The translations under genes and the position numbers were made by a program. Below, in pieces: positions 28,217 to 37,894 of a DNA stretch of 64,000 bases (positions within the stretch are counted from its first letter, which is position 1; each line of letters opens with the position of its first letter). The stretch spans positions 1 through 64,000 of the forward strand of contig JAAEZA010000012.1 of the NCBI GenBank assembly GCA_018223125.1, given 5' to 3'. Source of the DNA: Paracoccaceae bacterium (GTDB lineage Bacteria > Pseudomonadota > Alphaproteobacteria > Rhodobacterales > Rhodobacteraceae). The notes under the pieces are model-generated. The model worked only from the letters and a program-made list of their open reading frames with translations. It did not search any database and was not told the origin of the DNA.

Positions 28217-28969
28217 ATGTTTGGTATTGATGTCATAGACGCAGCCCTGCTGCCCTCGCTTCTGGTCGCGCTGCTGGCCGGTGTGATTTCCTTTCTCAGC
28301 CCCTGCGTCCTGCCGATTGTTCCGCCTTACATTGCCTATATGGGCGGAATTTCCATGGCGGATATGACTGAAGGCACCAAATCACGCCGCCCTGTCATTA
28401 CGGCTGCAATTTTCTTTGCCCTTGGCTTGTCCACCGTTTTTATTTTCCTTGGCTTCACGTCATCCTTGCTGGGGCAGATGTTTTTGCAGAACCAGCGGGC
28501 TTTCGGCATCGTGGCGGGGGCGATTATTATCCTGTTCGGTCTGCATTTCATCGGATTGATCCGCCTGCCCTTCCTCTATCGGGAGGCACGAATTGACGCG
28601 GGCGATCAGGGCGGCAGTGCCTTTGGGGCCTATATCCTTGGCCTTGCCTTTGCCTTTGGCTGGACCCCGTGCATCGGTCCGATCCTTGGCGCGATCCTGT
28701 CGGTCGCCGCGCAAGACGGCTCTGTCGCACGGGGCACAACCTTGATGGCCTTCTACGCTCTCGGTCTTGGCCTGCCGTTTGTCCTTGCCGCCGTTTACAT
28801 CAACCGTGCTGTTGTGATCATGAACCGTTTCAAACGCCATATGGCTTTGATCGAAAAGATCATGGGGGCGCTTTTGATCGGCGTCGGCCTGATGCTGGTT
28901 TTTGATCTCTTCTCGGTCTTTTCTTACTGGCTGCTTGAAACCTTCCCCGCTTTGGCACGCATCGGATAA
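28217..28969 (+). CDS. CcdA/DsbD-type thiol-disulfide electron transporter
   Basis: The 250-residue protein has six membrane segments and the two conserved Pro-Cys sites of CcdA: SFLSPCVLPIVPPYIAYMGG (about 33) and FGWTPCIGPILGAIL (about 160). It moves reducing power across the inner membrane for cytochrome c maturation or periplasmic thiol repair. ATG 28217 follows AGCAGGGGG. Confidence 0.92.
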   Translation: MFGIDVIDAALLPSLLVALLAGVISFLSPCVLPIVPPYIAYMGGISMADMTEGTKSRRPVITAAIFFALGLSTVFIFLGFTSSLLGQMFLQNQRAFGIVAGAIIILFGLHFIGLIRLPFLYREARIDAGDQGGSAFGAYILGLAFAFGWTPCIGPILGAILSVAAQDGSVARGTTLMAFYALGLGLPFVLAAVYINRAVVIMNRFKRHMALIEKIMGALLIGVGLMLVFDLFSVFSYWLLETFPALARIG

Positions 28970-29045
28970 ATGCCTTATTATTGCTGGATTTTCCGACTAT
29001 AGTAGGCGGACTTCCGTCGTGATTTAGCAGTATCAGGTTTTCAAT

Positions 29046-30266
29046 ATGCCCGAAGAGGCACAGAACAGCGTCCGGACACGCCAGTTATTCTATATCCCCG
29101 GCTACGACCCCGTGCCGCCCCGCCGCTATCGCGAGCTTTACCGAAAGGAAGGCGCAGAGCAGGCGGCGCTTTCCGGTTATTCCCTTGAAATGAAGCCCAA
29201 AGCAAAGGGCGTAAAGAATTTCGGCTGGGGAGTCAGCGCAGAAATTGACGGGCAGAAGACGCAGACACAGGCGGAAATTCTGTACTGGGCGGATATTGTC
29301 CAACGCTCGATGGACCAGAATATTCCCCGAACCTATCTGCTGCTGCTGTCAACCGCATGGGAATATATCGGCTCCGGCGCCTTGTTTGGTCTTATGAAGC
29401 TGCGGATCGGTCCTGTTCTGGCGGCGCTCTACCCTGTGGCGATGCTGTTGTTGCAACTGCTGCTGGCGCTGGCTCTTGGGGGCGTGGCATACTATCTGTC
29501 AGCGCTTTATCTGCACTGGGGCTTTGGCGTGGTGCTGGGCGCGGCGATCCTTTGTGGTGTTCTGGTCTGGTTCAAACGCAAGGACGCAAAGTTGTTTGCC
29601 TATTACCTGATGCACGATTACGGCTATTCCGCCCGTTATAAAGGGGAAAACCCGCCCGAACTGGAGGCGCGGATGGCGGAATTTACCGACCGGATTGCTC
29701 AAGCCATGCGCTCTGATGCGGATGAAGTTCTTGTGGTCGGCCATTCCTCCGGTGCGCATCTTGCGGTCAGTATCCTTGCGGATCTTTTGCGTCAGGGCTG
29801 GGTGCCTGCCAATGGCCCGCGCCTTGGTCTTTTGACGCTCGGTCAGGTGATCCCGATGGTCAGTTTCCTGCGCAACGCATCGCGGTTGCGGGCCGATCTG
29901 AACTATCTCTGCCAGCAGAACCGCCTGTCATGGGTGGATGTCTCCGCCCCCGGCGACGGGGCGACATTTGCGCTCTGCGATCCGGTGGCTGTGTCGGGCG
30001 TGGCCCCTGAAACCGGCCAGTTGCACCCGTTGGTCCTGTCAGCGGCCTTCACGCAAACCCTGTCAGAGGCCAAACGAAAAGAGCTCCATCGCCGTTTTTT
30101 CCGCCTTCATTTTCAGTATCTTTGCGCTTTTGATCAGCCCAAAGATTACGACTATTTCAAAATCACCGCAGGACCGCAGTTTCTGGGGGACCGTTTCGCC
30201 CATCGCAGTCATTCGCCCTCGCGCTTTACCCGTGCCGTGAACCCCCACACAAGCCAGTCGACATGA
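29046..30266 (+). CDS. Membrane-anchored alpha/beta-hydrolase-like protein of unknown function
   Basis: The 406-residue protein has a soluble N-terminal part (1-120) and a hydrophobic region of two likely membrane helices (about 128-153 and 158-176). A C-terminal part carries LVVGHSSGAHLAVSILADLL, a GxSxG nucleophile elbow with Ser235. The N-terminal FYIPGYDP also resembles the oxyanion strand of the hydrolase fold, so the membrane hairpin appears to be inserted into the fold. The stop overlaps the P450 start by four bases, so the two are probably a functional pair. I do not recognise a specific family. Confidence 0.75.
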   Translation: MPEEAQNSVRTRQLFYIPGYDPVPPRRYRELYRKEGAEQAALSGYSLEMKPKAKGVKNFGWGVSAEIDGQKTQTQAEILYWADIVQRSMDQNIPRTYLLLLSTAWEYIGSGALFGLMKLRIGPVLAALYPVAMLLLQLLLALALGGVAYYLSALYLHWGFGVVLGAAILCGVLVWFKRKDAKLFAYYLMHDYGYSARYKGENPPELEARMAEFTDRIAQAMRSDADEVLVVGHSSGAHLAVSILADLLRQGWVPANGPRLGLLTLGQVIPMVSFLRNASRLRADLNYLCQQNRLSWVDVSAPGDGATFALCDPVAVSGVAPETGQLHPLVLSAAFTQTLSEAKRKELHRRFFRLHFQYLCAFDQPKDYDYFKITAGPQFLGDRFAHRSHSPSRFTRAVNPHTSQST

Positions 30267-31666
30267 CCGATTACACCCCTCCGAAACCCGGATCGCGGCC
30301 CGAAAAAGTCTCGCTCTGGCAGCATATACAACTGTTCCGCAAAGATATTTTCGCGAGCCAGCCCGAACGGCTCTACCGTGCTTGGATGGCAGAATTTCGC
30401 ATGCCCTTCTTTCGCAGCTATTTCGTGAACCAGCCGGAACTGGTCAAAACCGTGCTGAACGAGCGTCCCGACGATTTCCCCAAGTCCGAGATCATTCGCG
30501 GTGCCCTTTATTCCCTGCTTGGTGACGGGGTTTTTGTCTCAAACGGAGAGAAGTGGAAGCGTCAACGCCGTATCATCGACCCTGCTTTTGAAGGTGGCCG
30601 CCTGCGCGATGTGTTCCCTTCGATGCGCGATGCGGGCCATGACGCGGTGGCGCGTCTGACGCCGCTTGCAACCGGTGCTCCGGTAGAGGTTGAAGCGCAA
30701 ACTTCCAAACTGGCGGCCGATGTTATTTTCCGCACCCTGTTTTCCATCCCGATCACCGACGATGACGCCAGCAGTGTGTTTGAAAACTTCCGCGATTATC
30801 AACGCACCCAGCCCCTTATGAATGTGGCGAGCTTTTTTAAAATGCCTCGCTGGATGCCGGCTTTCCAGCGAAGCAGCACCAAGGAAACCAGTGCAAGAAT
30901 TCGCGCATTGCTGACCAAGCTCACGGACGAGCGTACGGCCCGGATTGCCGCTGGCACGGCTCCTGAAGATCTGGCCACCAAGATCATGACCACTGCCGAT
31001 CCCCTGACGGGCGAGAAATTCAGCGGCGCGGAAATGGTGGATCAGGTGGCGATCTTCTTTCTTGCAGGGCATGAAACCTCTGCCTCGGCGCTGGCGTGGA
31101 CGCTCTACCTGCTGGCGATGGATCAGGTTGCGCAGGATCGTGTCGCAGCAGAGGCCAGAGCCGCCAGTGCAGAGGGCGATTTCACCTTTAAGAACCTGTC
31201 GAAAATGCCCTTCACCCGCAACGTCTTTCGCGAAGCGCTGCGGCTTTATCCGCCTGTGCCCATGATGGTACGCGAGAACCAGCGACCGGAAACCTTCCGC
31301 AAACGCAGTATCAAGGTCGGCAGCCAGATCGTGATTTCCCCTTGGCATCTGGGCCGTCATCAGCGGTTCTGGGACAAGCCGGATGTGTTTGATCCGGGCC
31401 GTTGGGACAGACCGGAAACCAAAACGCCTGCGCGGGAGGCCTATATCCCGTTTTCATCCGGCCCGAGGGTCTGTACGGGGGCCGGTTTTGCGATGGTTGA
31501 AGGGGTGCTGTTGCTGGCGATGCTGGTCAAAGCGTTCCGGTTCGACCCTGTTGCGGGCAAAATTCCCGTGCCTGCCGCTCATCTGACCGTTCGCGCGCAG
31601 GACGGCATTCACCTTAGCCTGACGCCCCGTGATCCCGATACCAACGGAACACAAACAGGCGGATAG
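30263..31666 (+). CDS. Cytochrome P450
   Basis: The 467-residue protein has the P450 landmarks: the I-helix oxygen-binding motif FLAGHETSASALAW (about 268), the ExxR pair in EALRLYPPVP, and the haem Cys in FSSGPRVCTGAGFAMVEG (about 412). It has no N-terminal membrane anchor, as in soluble bacterial P450s. It overlaps the hydrolase-like gene upstream. The redox partner is not encoded beside it; the ferredoxin at 21530 is a possible donor. The C-terminal 53 bases overlap the convergent small gene at 31614. Confidence 0.93.
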   Translation: MTDYTPPKPGSRPEKVSLWQHIQLFRKDIFASQPERLYRAWMAEFRMPFFRSYFVNQPELVKTVLNERPDDFPKSEIIRGALYSLLGDGVFVSNGEKWKRQRRIIDPAFEGGRLRDVFPSMRDAGHDAVARLTPLATGAPVEVEAQTSKLAADVIFRTLFSIPITDDDASSVFENFRDYQRTQPLMNVASFFKMPRWMPAFQRSSTKETSARIRALLTKLTDERTARIAAGTAPEDLATKIMTTADPLTGEKFSGAEMVDQVAIFFLAGHETSASALAWTLYLLAMDQVAQDRVAAEARAASAEGDFTFKNLSKMPFTRNVFREALRLYPPVPMMVRENQRPETFRKRSIKVGSQIVISPWHLGRHQRFWDKPDVFDPGRWDRPETKTPAREAYIPFSSGPRVCTGAGFAMVEGVLLLAMLVKAFRFDPVAGKIPVPAAHLTVRAQDGIHLSLTPRDPDTNGTQTGG

Positions 31667-31847
31667 CCGAGGCCAGACCGCAATCGATTCCGCGCTCGGC
31701 ATCAATCCGTGCCGCCAGCGCGTTGAGCGCAACGCCCTCTGACTGTGCAATGGCACGAAATCCGTCCCAGAACTCCTGCTCCAGCGAAACGCTGGTACGG
31801 TGACCTTTCAATGACAGGGAGTGTTTGCGCGGGCGGTCATACTCCAT
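31614..31847 (-). CDS. Ribbon-helix-helix domain protein
   Basis: The 77-residue protein has the short RHH pattern KGHRTSVSLEQEFWDGFRAIAQSEGVALNALAARID (about residues 14-48, in two parts), usual in small Arc-like DNA-binding proteins of Rhodobacterales. The ATG at 31847 overlaps the stop of the Hint gene (ATGA); a GTG one codon earlier is possible. The gene end overlaps the P450 end. Confidence 0.8.
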   Translation of the reverse strand: MEYDRPRKHSLSLKGHRTSVSLEQEFWDGFRAIAQSEGVALNALAARIDAERGIDCGLASAIRLFVFRWYRDHGASG

Positions 31848-32803
31848 CACGCAGCAAGGATCTGTTTGAGTTTGCTTGGCAACAGGGGCCGTGCGCTTGG
31901 ACCATAACGCAGCGGGTGCTCTGAAAGTTCCGGCATGATCTCGAAGATTCCGGCGCGTCCTTCCGGTGTCAGGGACATCAAGCCGTTGGGGCAGGGATAG
32001 AAGCTCTCTGTCGGAATGCCGTCGGCGAAAACGATCTGGTGCTCGTCAAACAACAGGTGGATGTAGCGGGTGTCCTTCGGGGCAGGGTCCAGCAGGATCG
32101 TGCTGTCGCTTGCCAGAACCGAAGCGGGCGCAAGGATGCCGCCCGATCCGAAAGCTTTGGTGATTTCTGGGGTTTCCAGCACCATACGGTGCTTCTGGGA
32201 AACGCGGATGTCGTTTGACGGCAAACCCGGCCCAAAGGCGTCGCGCCGGATCAGTACGGGGCAGAGGTGCGGTGCAGCGTCGAAGCGCGTGCAGGACACG
32301 TCGCGCGACCCGATCCAGCGGACCGGTTGCAATCCGTTGTCCACCGTGTGGACCAGATCGCCGACTTGCAAATCTTCAATCGGGAGATCGCCAAAGGCTG
32401 TCAGTATCCGGCAGCCCTGTGTAAAACAGACCATACCGTCTGCCGCAAAAGCTGCCGTTTCATCGCTTCTTGTTATCTCGCAAATCGCCTCGCCCCGTGC
32501 GACATAGCCTTTGATTAGTATTATACGGGGCGGGCTGAGCTTGCCATCCTGTCGTCGGAGTTCCGCAAATTCCACCCGTCGCTGGTCACGGCGGTCCGGA
32601 TTGATGGTGCCGCTCCAGACGGAACGCTGATCGGGGCCGCAAATGCGGTAGTCCACGCCGTCGATCCGGCAACCGGCTTGCGGAGCGACGGAGTTTAAAA
32701 AAGTATCGGAGGCAACGGAAAACTGTCCGGTGCCTTGTTTCAGGATTGTGCAATCAGGATCAGCCCCGGGGCGACCCAGGGTTTCATAAAACGTGATGTT
32801 CAC
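31847..32803 (-). CDS. Hint-domain protein 1
   Basis: The 318-residue protein has an uncharacterised N-terminal part (1-125) and a Hedgehog/intein (Hint) module starting at Cys126 (CFTQGCRILTAFGDLPIEDL). VGDLVHTVDNGLQPVRWIG and the block-B-like VSQKHRMVL follow. The cysteine and the His are the residues used for N-S acyl shift in Hint proteins, so self-cleavage after residue 125 is possible. No intein-type C-terminal His-Asn is seen. It lies in a leftward unit with a second Hint gene and the RHH gene. Confidence 0.88.
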   Translation of the reverse strand: MNITFYETLGRPGADPDCTILKQGTGQFSVASDTFLNSVAPQAGCRIDGVDYRICGPDQRSVWSGTINPDRRDQRRVEFAELRRQDGKLSPPRIILIKGYVARGEAICEITRSDETAAFAADGMVCFTQGCRILTAFGDLPIEDLQVGDLVHTVDNGLQPVRWIGSRDVSCTRFDAAPHLCPVLIRRDAFGPGLPSNDIRVSQKHRMVLETPEITKAFGSGGILAPASVLASDSTILLDPAPKDTRYIHLLFDEHQIVFADGIPTESFYPCPNGLMSLTPEGRAGIFEIMPELSEHPLRYGPSARPLLPSKLKQILAA

Positions 32804-32981
32804 ATCACACCTGTCTGTTCGGGATGCCGTCCCCGCCTCGTCGCGGGGACGTTATCGCCTGCCTCATGTCTGTCCAGCTTTTGCCGGATCGTTTATGAAC
32901 CCATTCTGCGCCAAGGCAGCGAAGTGTTCAATTCCGTATAGTCCGGATTGCATGTGTTTTCACCGGATTGAGTCTTTCCGG

Positions 32982-34046
32982 TCACATAGCGAACCGGTTG
33001 GAGTCGTTAAGTAATTTACCTCCACCCGTGCCGAGGTCCCTGCCGCTACGGTGCATGAACGCGCGGGTTTCCTGCACCTTCAGACTAAGCCGCGCAGTAG
33101 GGCCGTAATTTGTAGGAGTGGTCTCCAGTTCGGGGAAGATTTCAAAGAGTTCGTTGCGGGCGTCATCGTCAATCGTGTCTATCGCGTGGCGGCCCGGATG
33201 GAAGCTTTCGCTTGGTGTTCCATTTGCAAAAATGACTTCGTGGCGGTCGAAAAGGATGTGGATATAGTCCGTTTCCCGCATGCCGTAATCCACCGTTATG
33301 GAACTGTCGTTCAGCAAGCCTTTGGCGGGCAGCAGCATTTCCGTCTCGCCAAAATCAAGCGTAGCCCGTTCGGAGCGCACCAGCATCCGGTGTTGTGGCG
33401 ATACCCACAAATCCCGTGTCGGTTGCCCCGGACCGAAGGCGTCTTTCCGGATGCGGATCGGGCGCAGTTCGGGGTAGGCTTGCAAGCGGGCGCCGGTCAT
33501 TCTTTTACGGCCTATCCAGCGGATGGCCTGCAAACCGTTGTCTGCTGTAATTACCAGATCGCCTACCTGAAGATCCTGTACCTGAACCTGCCCGCGGGGG
33601 GTGGTAATCAATGCCCCCGGCGTGAAGCAGATGATGGAGGGAATGGAGCTATAGGGAACGTCGGTGTTGCCATTATAAAGCGAGACGTTGTAGAGCCACG
33701 TATTCTTCGTGAACTCGGGGCCTGACAGTTGGACAACGCGATCCACATTATCGTCAACCCCGTCGTGTTTTGCGGTCAGATAAGCAAAGGTGACTGGCTC
33801 GTATGAACCTTTGACCCTGATATAGGCCGAGAAGATTTCGACGTTGTCGCCGGTGGAAGAATAGTCTGGCCAAGCGGAAGATGTGAAATCCTCACCGTCG
33901 ATGGAAAATTGCACACCGGTATCGTCAGCGCCGGATTGCAGGAATCCGTCGTTGTCTTCAACAACAGCTGTTCCGCTCTTTTTCAGCCGCAGACTGCTGC
34001 TGTTTAACGGATCGCCGTTAACCTCAAAAAAGGTAAAATATGCCAA
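32982..34046 (-). CDS. Hint-domain protein 2
   Basis: The 354-residue protein has a beta-rich N-terminal region (1-139) and a Hint module from Cys140 (CFTPGALITTPRGQVQVQDL, VGDLVITADNGLQAIRWIG), with the block-B-like VSPQHRMLV. The Hint part is clearly related to that of the next gene, while the N-terminal domains differ. Transcription is leftward through a 178-base gap that holds an 8-bp GC hairpin (32829-32850). Function in Rhodobacterales is unknown. Confidence 0.88.
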   Translation of the reverse strand: MAYFTFFEVNGDPLNSSSLRLKKSGTAVVEDNDGFLQSGADDTGVQFSIDGEDFTSSAWPDYSSTGDNVEIFSAYIRVKGSYEPVTFAYLTAKHDGVDDNVDRVVQLSGPEFTKNTWLYNVSLYNGNTDVPYSSIPSIICFTPGALITTPRGQVQVQDLQVGDLVITADNGLQAIRWIGRKRMTGARLQAYPELRPIRIRKDAFGPGQPTRDLWVSPQHRMLVRSERATLDFGETEMLLPAKGLLNDSSITVDYGMRETDYIHILFDRHEVIFANGTPSESFHPGRHAIDTIDDDARNELFEIFPELETTPTNYGPTARLSLKVQETRAFMHRSGRDLGTGGGKLLNDSNRFAM

Positions 34047-34308
34047 TTTACCTGCCCGATACCCTTGGGCAGAGAGACTCCCACCTTATGCTGGTGATGT
34101 AATCCGCTGCCCGCCTCTTCCCTTGATGCTTCTCTTGCGGAAGCTTGGGTTGTTTTTAAAACCTTAATGCAACTGCTAGGGGCAAACAAGAATTAAAGGT
34201 CCAAGGGCCCGTAGACGTTGTCTGAATCGGCATAAAAGCCACTGACCCTAGGTCAATTGTTTCTGTCTTCACCCGCTCTACCAAGGGTGAGACGGTCTTG
34301 TGCGCCGG

Positions 34309-34560
34309 TCAGCCCGACACCGCCGCACGACAGGCCAGCGCCCTGTGACGGTGCGCGGCACGATGGGCAAAAGCTGCGCTTTTGGTGGTGAACTCGTCCC
34401 GCAACACACCTGTGCCGAGCCAGTCCGCGCCGGTTCGTTGCGGTGCGCTGCGTCTGGTTTTCGCGTCCTGTGGCCCTTGCGGTTCGACCGGCGTGCCAGC
34501 GCGCTTTTTTACAGTGTTGCGGCTTGGGACTTTTAACGGAAAACTATAGGGAAATTTCAT
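34309..34560 (-). other. Gene-poor stretch with a doubtful 83-codon ORF
   Basis: The gap 34047-34656 between Hint protein 2 and fumC holds no gene I can support firmly. On the leftward strand, 34309-34560 is open for 83 codons (begins MKFPYSFPLKVPS, then rich in Arg/Ala/Thr), without a ribosome site. Its flanks are AT-rich and its middle GC-rich. It could be a short unknown protein, a decayed element or a structured RNA. No tRNA, ribosomal or SRP-like signature was recognised. Confidence 0.25.
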
Positions 34561-34656
34561 CGGACCACCCTGTGTCTGCTGCTGTTGGATTCACCTTCGT
34601 CGTAGTTGTTTCTTGCGGTGTTTTCCGTCGATACGCAAATTGATAGTAATTCGGTT

Positions 34657-34697
34657 TTTATTAAAAGAGCCGCCACTGCACGGGGCAGGGCGGCTCT
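34657..34697 (-). terminator. Terminator of fumC
   Basis: AGAGCCGCC (34666-34674) and GGCGGCTCT (34689-34697) form a 9-bp stem. On the leftward strand it is followed by TTTTAATAAAAA. It lies 23 bases after the fumC stop. Confidence 0.85.
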
Positions 34698-34719
34698 GGT
34701 TGTCGGGATGTGATCCGGT

Positions 34720-36111
34720 TTACTTCGGGCCGATCATATCCGCAGGCTGCACCACTTCGTCAAAGCGTTCGGCAGTCACAAAGCCCAGCTTCACAGCTTC
34801 TTCCTTCAGCGTCGTGCGGTTCTTGTGGGCGGTCTTGGCAACGGTTGTCGCGTTGTCATAGCCGATTTCCGGTGCCAGTGCAGTCACCAGCATCAGGCTT
34901 TCCCACATCAGGTTGGAAATCCGCTCTTCGTCGGCTTCGATCCCGTCCACACAGTTGTCGGTGAAGGCCACGGCCGCGTCACCCAGAAGCTGCATGGATT
35001 GCAACACGTTATAGGCCATCATCGGCTTGTAGACGTTCAGCTCAAAGTGGCCTTGGGAGCCGGCAAAGCCGACGGCGGCGTCATTGCCGAACACATGGGC
35101 GCATACCTGTGTCAGGGCTTCGCACTGGGTGGGGTTTACCTTGCCGGGCATGATGCTGGAACCCGGCTCGTTCTCGGGCAGCATCAATTCTCCCAGACCA
35201 CAACGGGGGCCGGAGCCAAGCAGGCGGATATCATTGGCAATCTTGAACAGCGAGGCTGCAACAACCTTCAGCGCACCGGACATTTCCACATGGGCGTCAT
35301 GGGCTGCAAGGGCTTCGAATTTGTTCGGAGCGGTGACAAACGGCAGGCCGGTGATCTCGGCCATGTTCTTGGCAACCATCTCGCCCCAGCCCTTGGGCGT
35401 GTTCAACCCGGTGCCCACGGCTGTGCCACCCTGCGCCAGCGGATAGATGTTTTCCAGCGCGTGTTTCACACGTTTGATGCCCTGTTCCACCTGAAAGGCA
35501 TAACCACCGAATTCCTGACCGAGTGTCAGAGGCGTTGCATCCTGCGTGTGGGTGCGGCCGATCTTGATGATGTCCTTGAAGGCTTCGGATTTTGCAGCCA
35601 GCGCAGCATGCAGCTTTTCCAGACCGGGGATCAGCACGTCACGGGCTGTCATCGCGGCAGAGATGTGCATGGCTGTCGGGAATGTATCGTTGGAAGACTG
35701 CCCCATGTTGCAGTGATCGTTGGGGTGGACGGGTGTTTTGCTGCCCAGTTCACCGCCCAGAATCTCGATCGCACGGTTGGACACAACTTCGTTTGCGTTC
35801 ATGTTGGACTGTGTGCCCGAACCCGTCTGCCAGACCACCAGCGGGAAGTGATCGTCCAGCTTGCCGTCTACTACTTCACCGGCGGCTTCGATCATCGCGT
35901 CGGCCAGTTCGGCGGGGATCTTGCCCAGTTCCTTATTCGCCTGTGCACAGGCTTTCTTGATCACACCAAGGGCACGAACCACAGCAACCGGCTGTTTTTC
36001 CCAGCCAATCGGGAAGTTCTTCAGGCTGCGCTGGGTCTGTGCGCCCCAGTATTTGTCGGAAGGAACTTCCAACGGGCCAAAACTGTCGGTTTCTGTGCGG
36101 GTGTCGCTCAT
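34720..36111 (-). CDS. fumC: Fumarate hydratase, class II
   Basis: The 463-residue enzyme hydrates fumarate to malate in the TCA cycle. The superfamily signature [16 protein letters not shown] is present (about 317). Other sites are [12 protein letters not shown] (about 98), [14 protein letters not shown] (about 130) and [14 protein letters not shown] (about 186). ATG 36111 gives [17 protein letters not shown], the normal start, after GGAGCG. It is divergent from the TPR gene. Confidence 0.97.
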   Translation of the reverse strand: MSDTRTETDSFGPLEVPSDKYWGAQTQRSLKNFPIGWEKQPVAVVRALGVIKKACAQANKELGKIPAELADAMIEAAGEVVDGKLDDHFPLVVWQTGSGTQSNMNANEVVSNRAIEILGGELGSKTPVHPNDHCNMGQSSNDTFPTAMHISAAMTARDVLIPGLEKLHAALAAKSEAFKDIIKIGRTHTQDATPLTLGQEFGGYAFQVEQGIKRVKHALENIYPLAQGGTAVGTGLNTPKGWGEMVAKNMAEITGLPFVTAPNKFEALAAHDAHVEMSGALKVVAASLFKIANDIRLLGSGPRCGLGELMLPENEPGSSIMPGKVNPTQCEALTQVCAHVFGNDAAVGFAGSQGHFELNVYKPMMAYNVLQSMQLLGDAAVAFTDNCVDGIEADEERISNLMWESLMLVTALAPEIGYDNATTVAKTAHKNRTTLKEEAVKLGFVTAERFDEVVQPADMIGPK

Positions 36112-36198
36112 AATGCGCTCCTGTGTGAAAAAACTCGCTTCCATATACTGGGCGGGATGGTTCTTGCCAACGTCCAAAAGTCATACCAATGTGCAGCG

Positions 36199-37836
36199 AT
36201 GAACAGCTATTACGATCTGGGCGCACATAGTCGCGCCGTAACAACCTCCTCCGATCAGGCGCAGCTCTGGTTTGATCGGGGACTGAACTGGACCTACGGG
36301 TTTAACCACAACGAAGCGATTGCCTGTTTCCAAAAGGCGCTGGAGTCCGATCCGGATTGCATTATGGCCCATTGGGGCATCTGCTATGCAATCGGGCCGA
36401 ACTATAACTACACATGGCCGGATTTTCCCTACAGGGAAAAACAAAATGCGGTCGACATGTTCAACCGGCATTACGCTGCTGCCCTGGCCGGGGTAGAGCA
36501 GGCGACACCCGAAGAAAAAGCCTTGGTGCGCGCACTGGCGGCACGCAATATCGAACAGGCCGAGATCGAGGATTTCCAACCCTATACAGAAGCCTACGCA
36601 GAGGCGATGCGCGGCGTTTACCGGCAATTCCCGACAGATCTTGATATTTGTGCCCTGACGGCCGAGGCCCTGATGGGGCGCACCCCATGGATGCTGTGGA
36701 ATTTGCAAACCGGCGCACCTGCCGAAAATGCCAGTACAGCCGAAGCCATGACCCTGATGGAAACCGCCTTTGCCAATGATCCTGCGGCCATGGCCCATCC
36801 GGGGCTCTTGCACATGTATATTCACCTGATGGAAATGTCCCCCCACCCCGAGAAGGCGCTCAAAGCGGGGGATGCGCTGACCGTACTGGTGCCCGACGCG
36901 GGACATCTGCAACATATGGCAACCCATATTGACGTGCTCTGCGGGGAATACGGTAACGTGGTGGCACGTAACAAACGGGCGTGGCAGGCGGATCAGAAGT
37001 ATCTGGCGGAACACGGACCGTTTACGTTTTACACCACCTATATGTGCCACAACCTGCACTTCCAGCTTTATGGTGCCATGTTTCTCGGCCAGATCGGCCC
37101 TGCGCTGGAGGCGGCGGAGCATTTGGAAAACCTGCTGACACGCGAGGTCATCGAACCTGTGGCGGACTGGAAGGAAAGCTACTTTCCCATGCGCCTGCAT
37201 GCGCTGATCCGCTTTGGCCAGTGGGACGCGATCAAAGCCTATACCCCGCCCGCAGACGCTGAACTTTATGCTTACACACATGCGGTTTCGGCCTATGCCA
37301 AAGCGGTGGCCTGTGCAGCCAGCGGCGATGTGGCGGGCGCAGAACAGCACCGCGCGGCGTTTTATCCGGCAAAAGCCGCTGTGCCGGAAACGCGATTGCT
37401 GTTTAACAACCTGTGTTCGGATCTTCTGAATATCGGCGCCGAAATGCTGGAAGGGGAGCTGGCCTACCGCAAGGGGGAATATGACAAAGCCTTTGCCCAT
37501 CTGCGCCGCTCGGTAGAGCTGGATGACACCTTGCCTTATGCGGAACCCTGGGGCTGGATGCAGCCCAGCCGTCATGCACTCGGGGCGCTGTTGCTGGAAC
37601 AGGGCAGGGTCGAAGAAGCCGAAGCCGTCTACCGCGCCGATCTGGGGCTGGATGGCAAACTGGCGCGGGCCTGCCAGAACCCCGACAACGTCTGGGCGCT
37701 GCACGGGTTGCACGAATGTCTGATGAAAACCGGACAGGTAGCCGAAGCCCGTCTGATCAAACAGCGGCTCGATATTGCCAATGCCCGCGCAGACCGCCCG
37801 ATCCGCGCGTCCTGTTTCTGCCGGTTGGAACACTGA
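36199..37836 (+). CDS. Tetratricopeptide-repeat protein
   Basis: The 545-residue protein is all-helical and has no signal peptide. TPR units are visible near residues 25-60 (GLNWTYGFNHNEAIACFQKALESD), 80-120 and at the end (GEYDKAFAHLRRSVELD; LLEQGRVEEAEAVYRADL). The central region, with MYIHLMEMSPHPEKAL and HMATHIDVLCGEY, belongs to a conserved family of bacterial TPR proteins of unknown role; the paired His residues hint at metal binding, which I infer only. The start at 36199 was chosen because the frame upstream runs through fumC on the opposite strand. Confidence 0.85.
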   Translation: MNSYYDLGAHSRAVTTSSDQAQLWFDRGLNWTYGFNHNEAIACFQKALESDPDCIMAHWGICYAIGPNYNYTWPDFPYREKQNAVDMFNRHYAAALAGVEQATPEEKALVRALAARNIEQAEIEDFQPYTEAYAEAMRGVYRQFPTDLDICALTAEALMGRTPWMLWNLQTGAPAENASTAEAMTLMETAFANDPAAMAHPGLLHMYIHLMEMSPHPEKALKAGDALTVLVPDAGHLQHMATHIDVLCGEYGNVVARNKRAWQADQKYLAEHGPFTFYTTYMCHNLHFQLYGAMFLGQIGPALEAAEHLENLLTREVIEPVADWKESYFPMRLHALIRFGQWDAIKAYTPPADAELYAYTHAVSAYAKAVACAASGDVAGAEQHRAAFYPAKAAVPETRLLFNNLCSDLLNIGAEMLEGELAYRKGEYDKAFAHLRRSVELDDTLPYAEPWGWMQPSRHALGALLLEQGRVEEAEAVYRADLGLDGKLARACQNPDNVWALHGLHECLMKTGQVAEARLIKQRLDIANARADRPIRASCFCRLEH

Positions 37837-37846
37837 GTATTCGCCA

Positions 37847-37870
37847 TCAAAAAGGGGCCATGCGGCCCCT
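37847..37870 (-). terminator. Terminator of sspB
   Basis: GGGGCC (37854-37859) and GGCCCC (37864-37869) form a stem which, read leftward, is followed by TTTTT. It also lies just after the convergent TPR gene. Confidence 0.75.
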
Positions 37871-37894
37871 GCAAAACTTAAGAAAACATTTGCG

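Noticed and set aside
34825-36198. Very long rightward open frame continuous with the TPR protein
   Set aside because: It is the antisense of fumC, which has all class II fumarase motifs on the other strand; the TPR protein is taken to start at ATG 36199.
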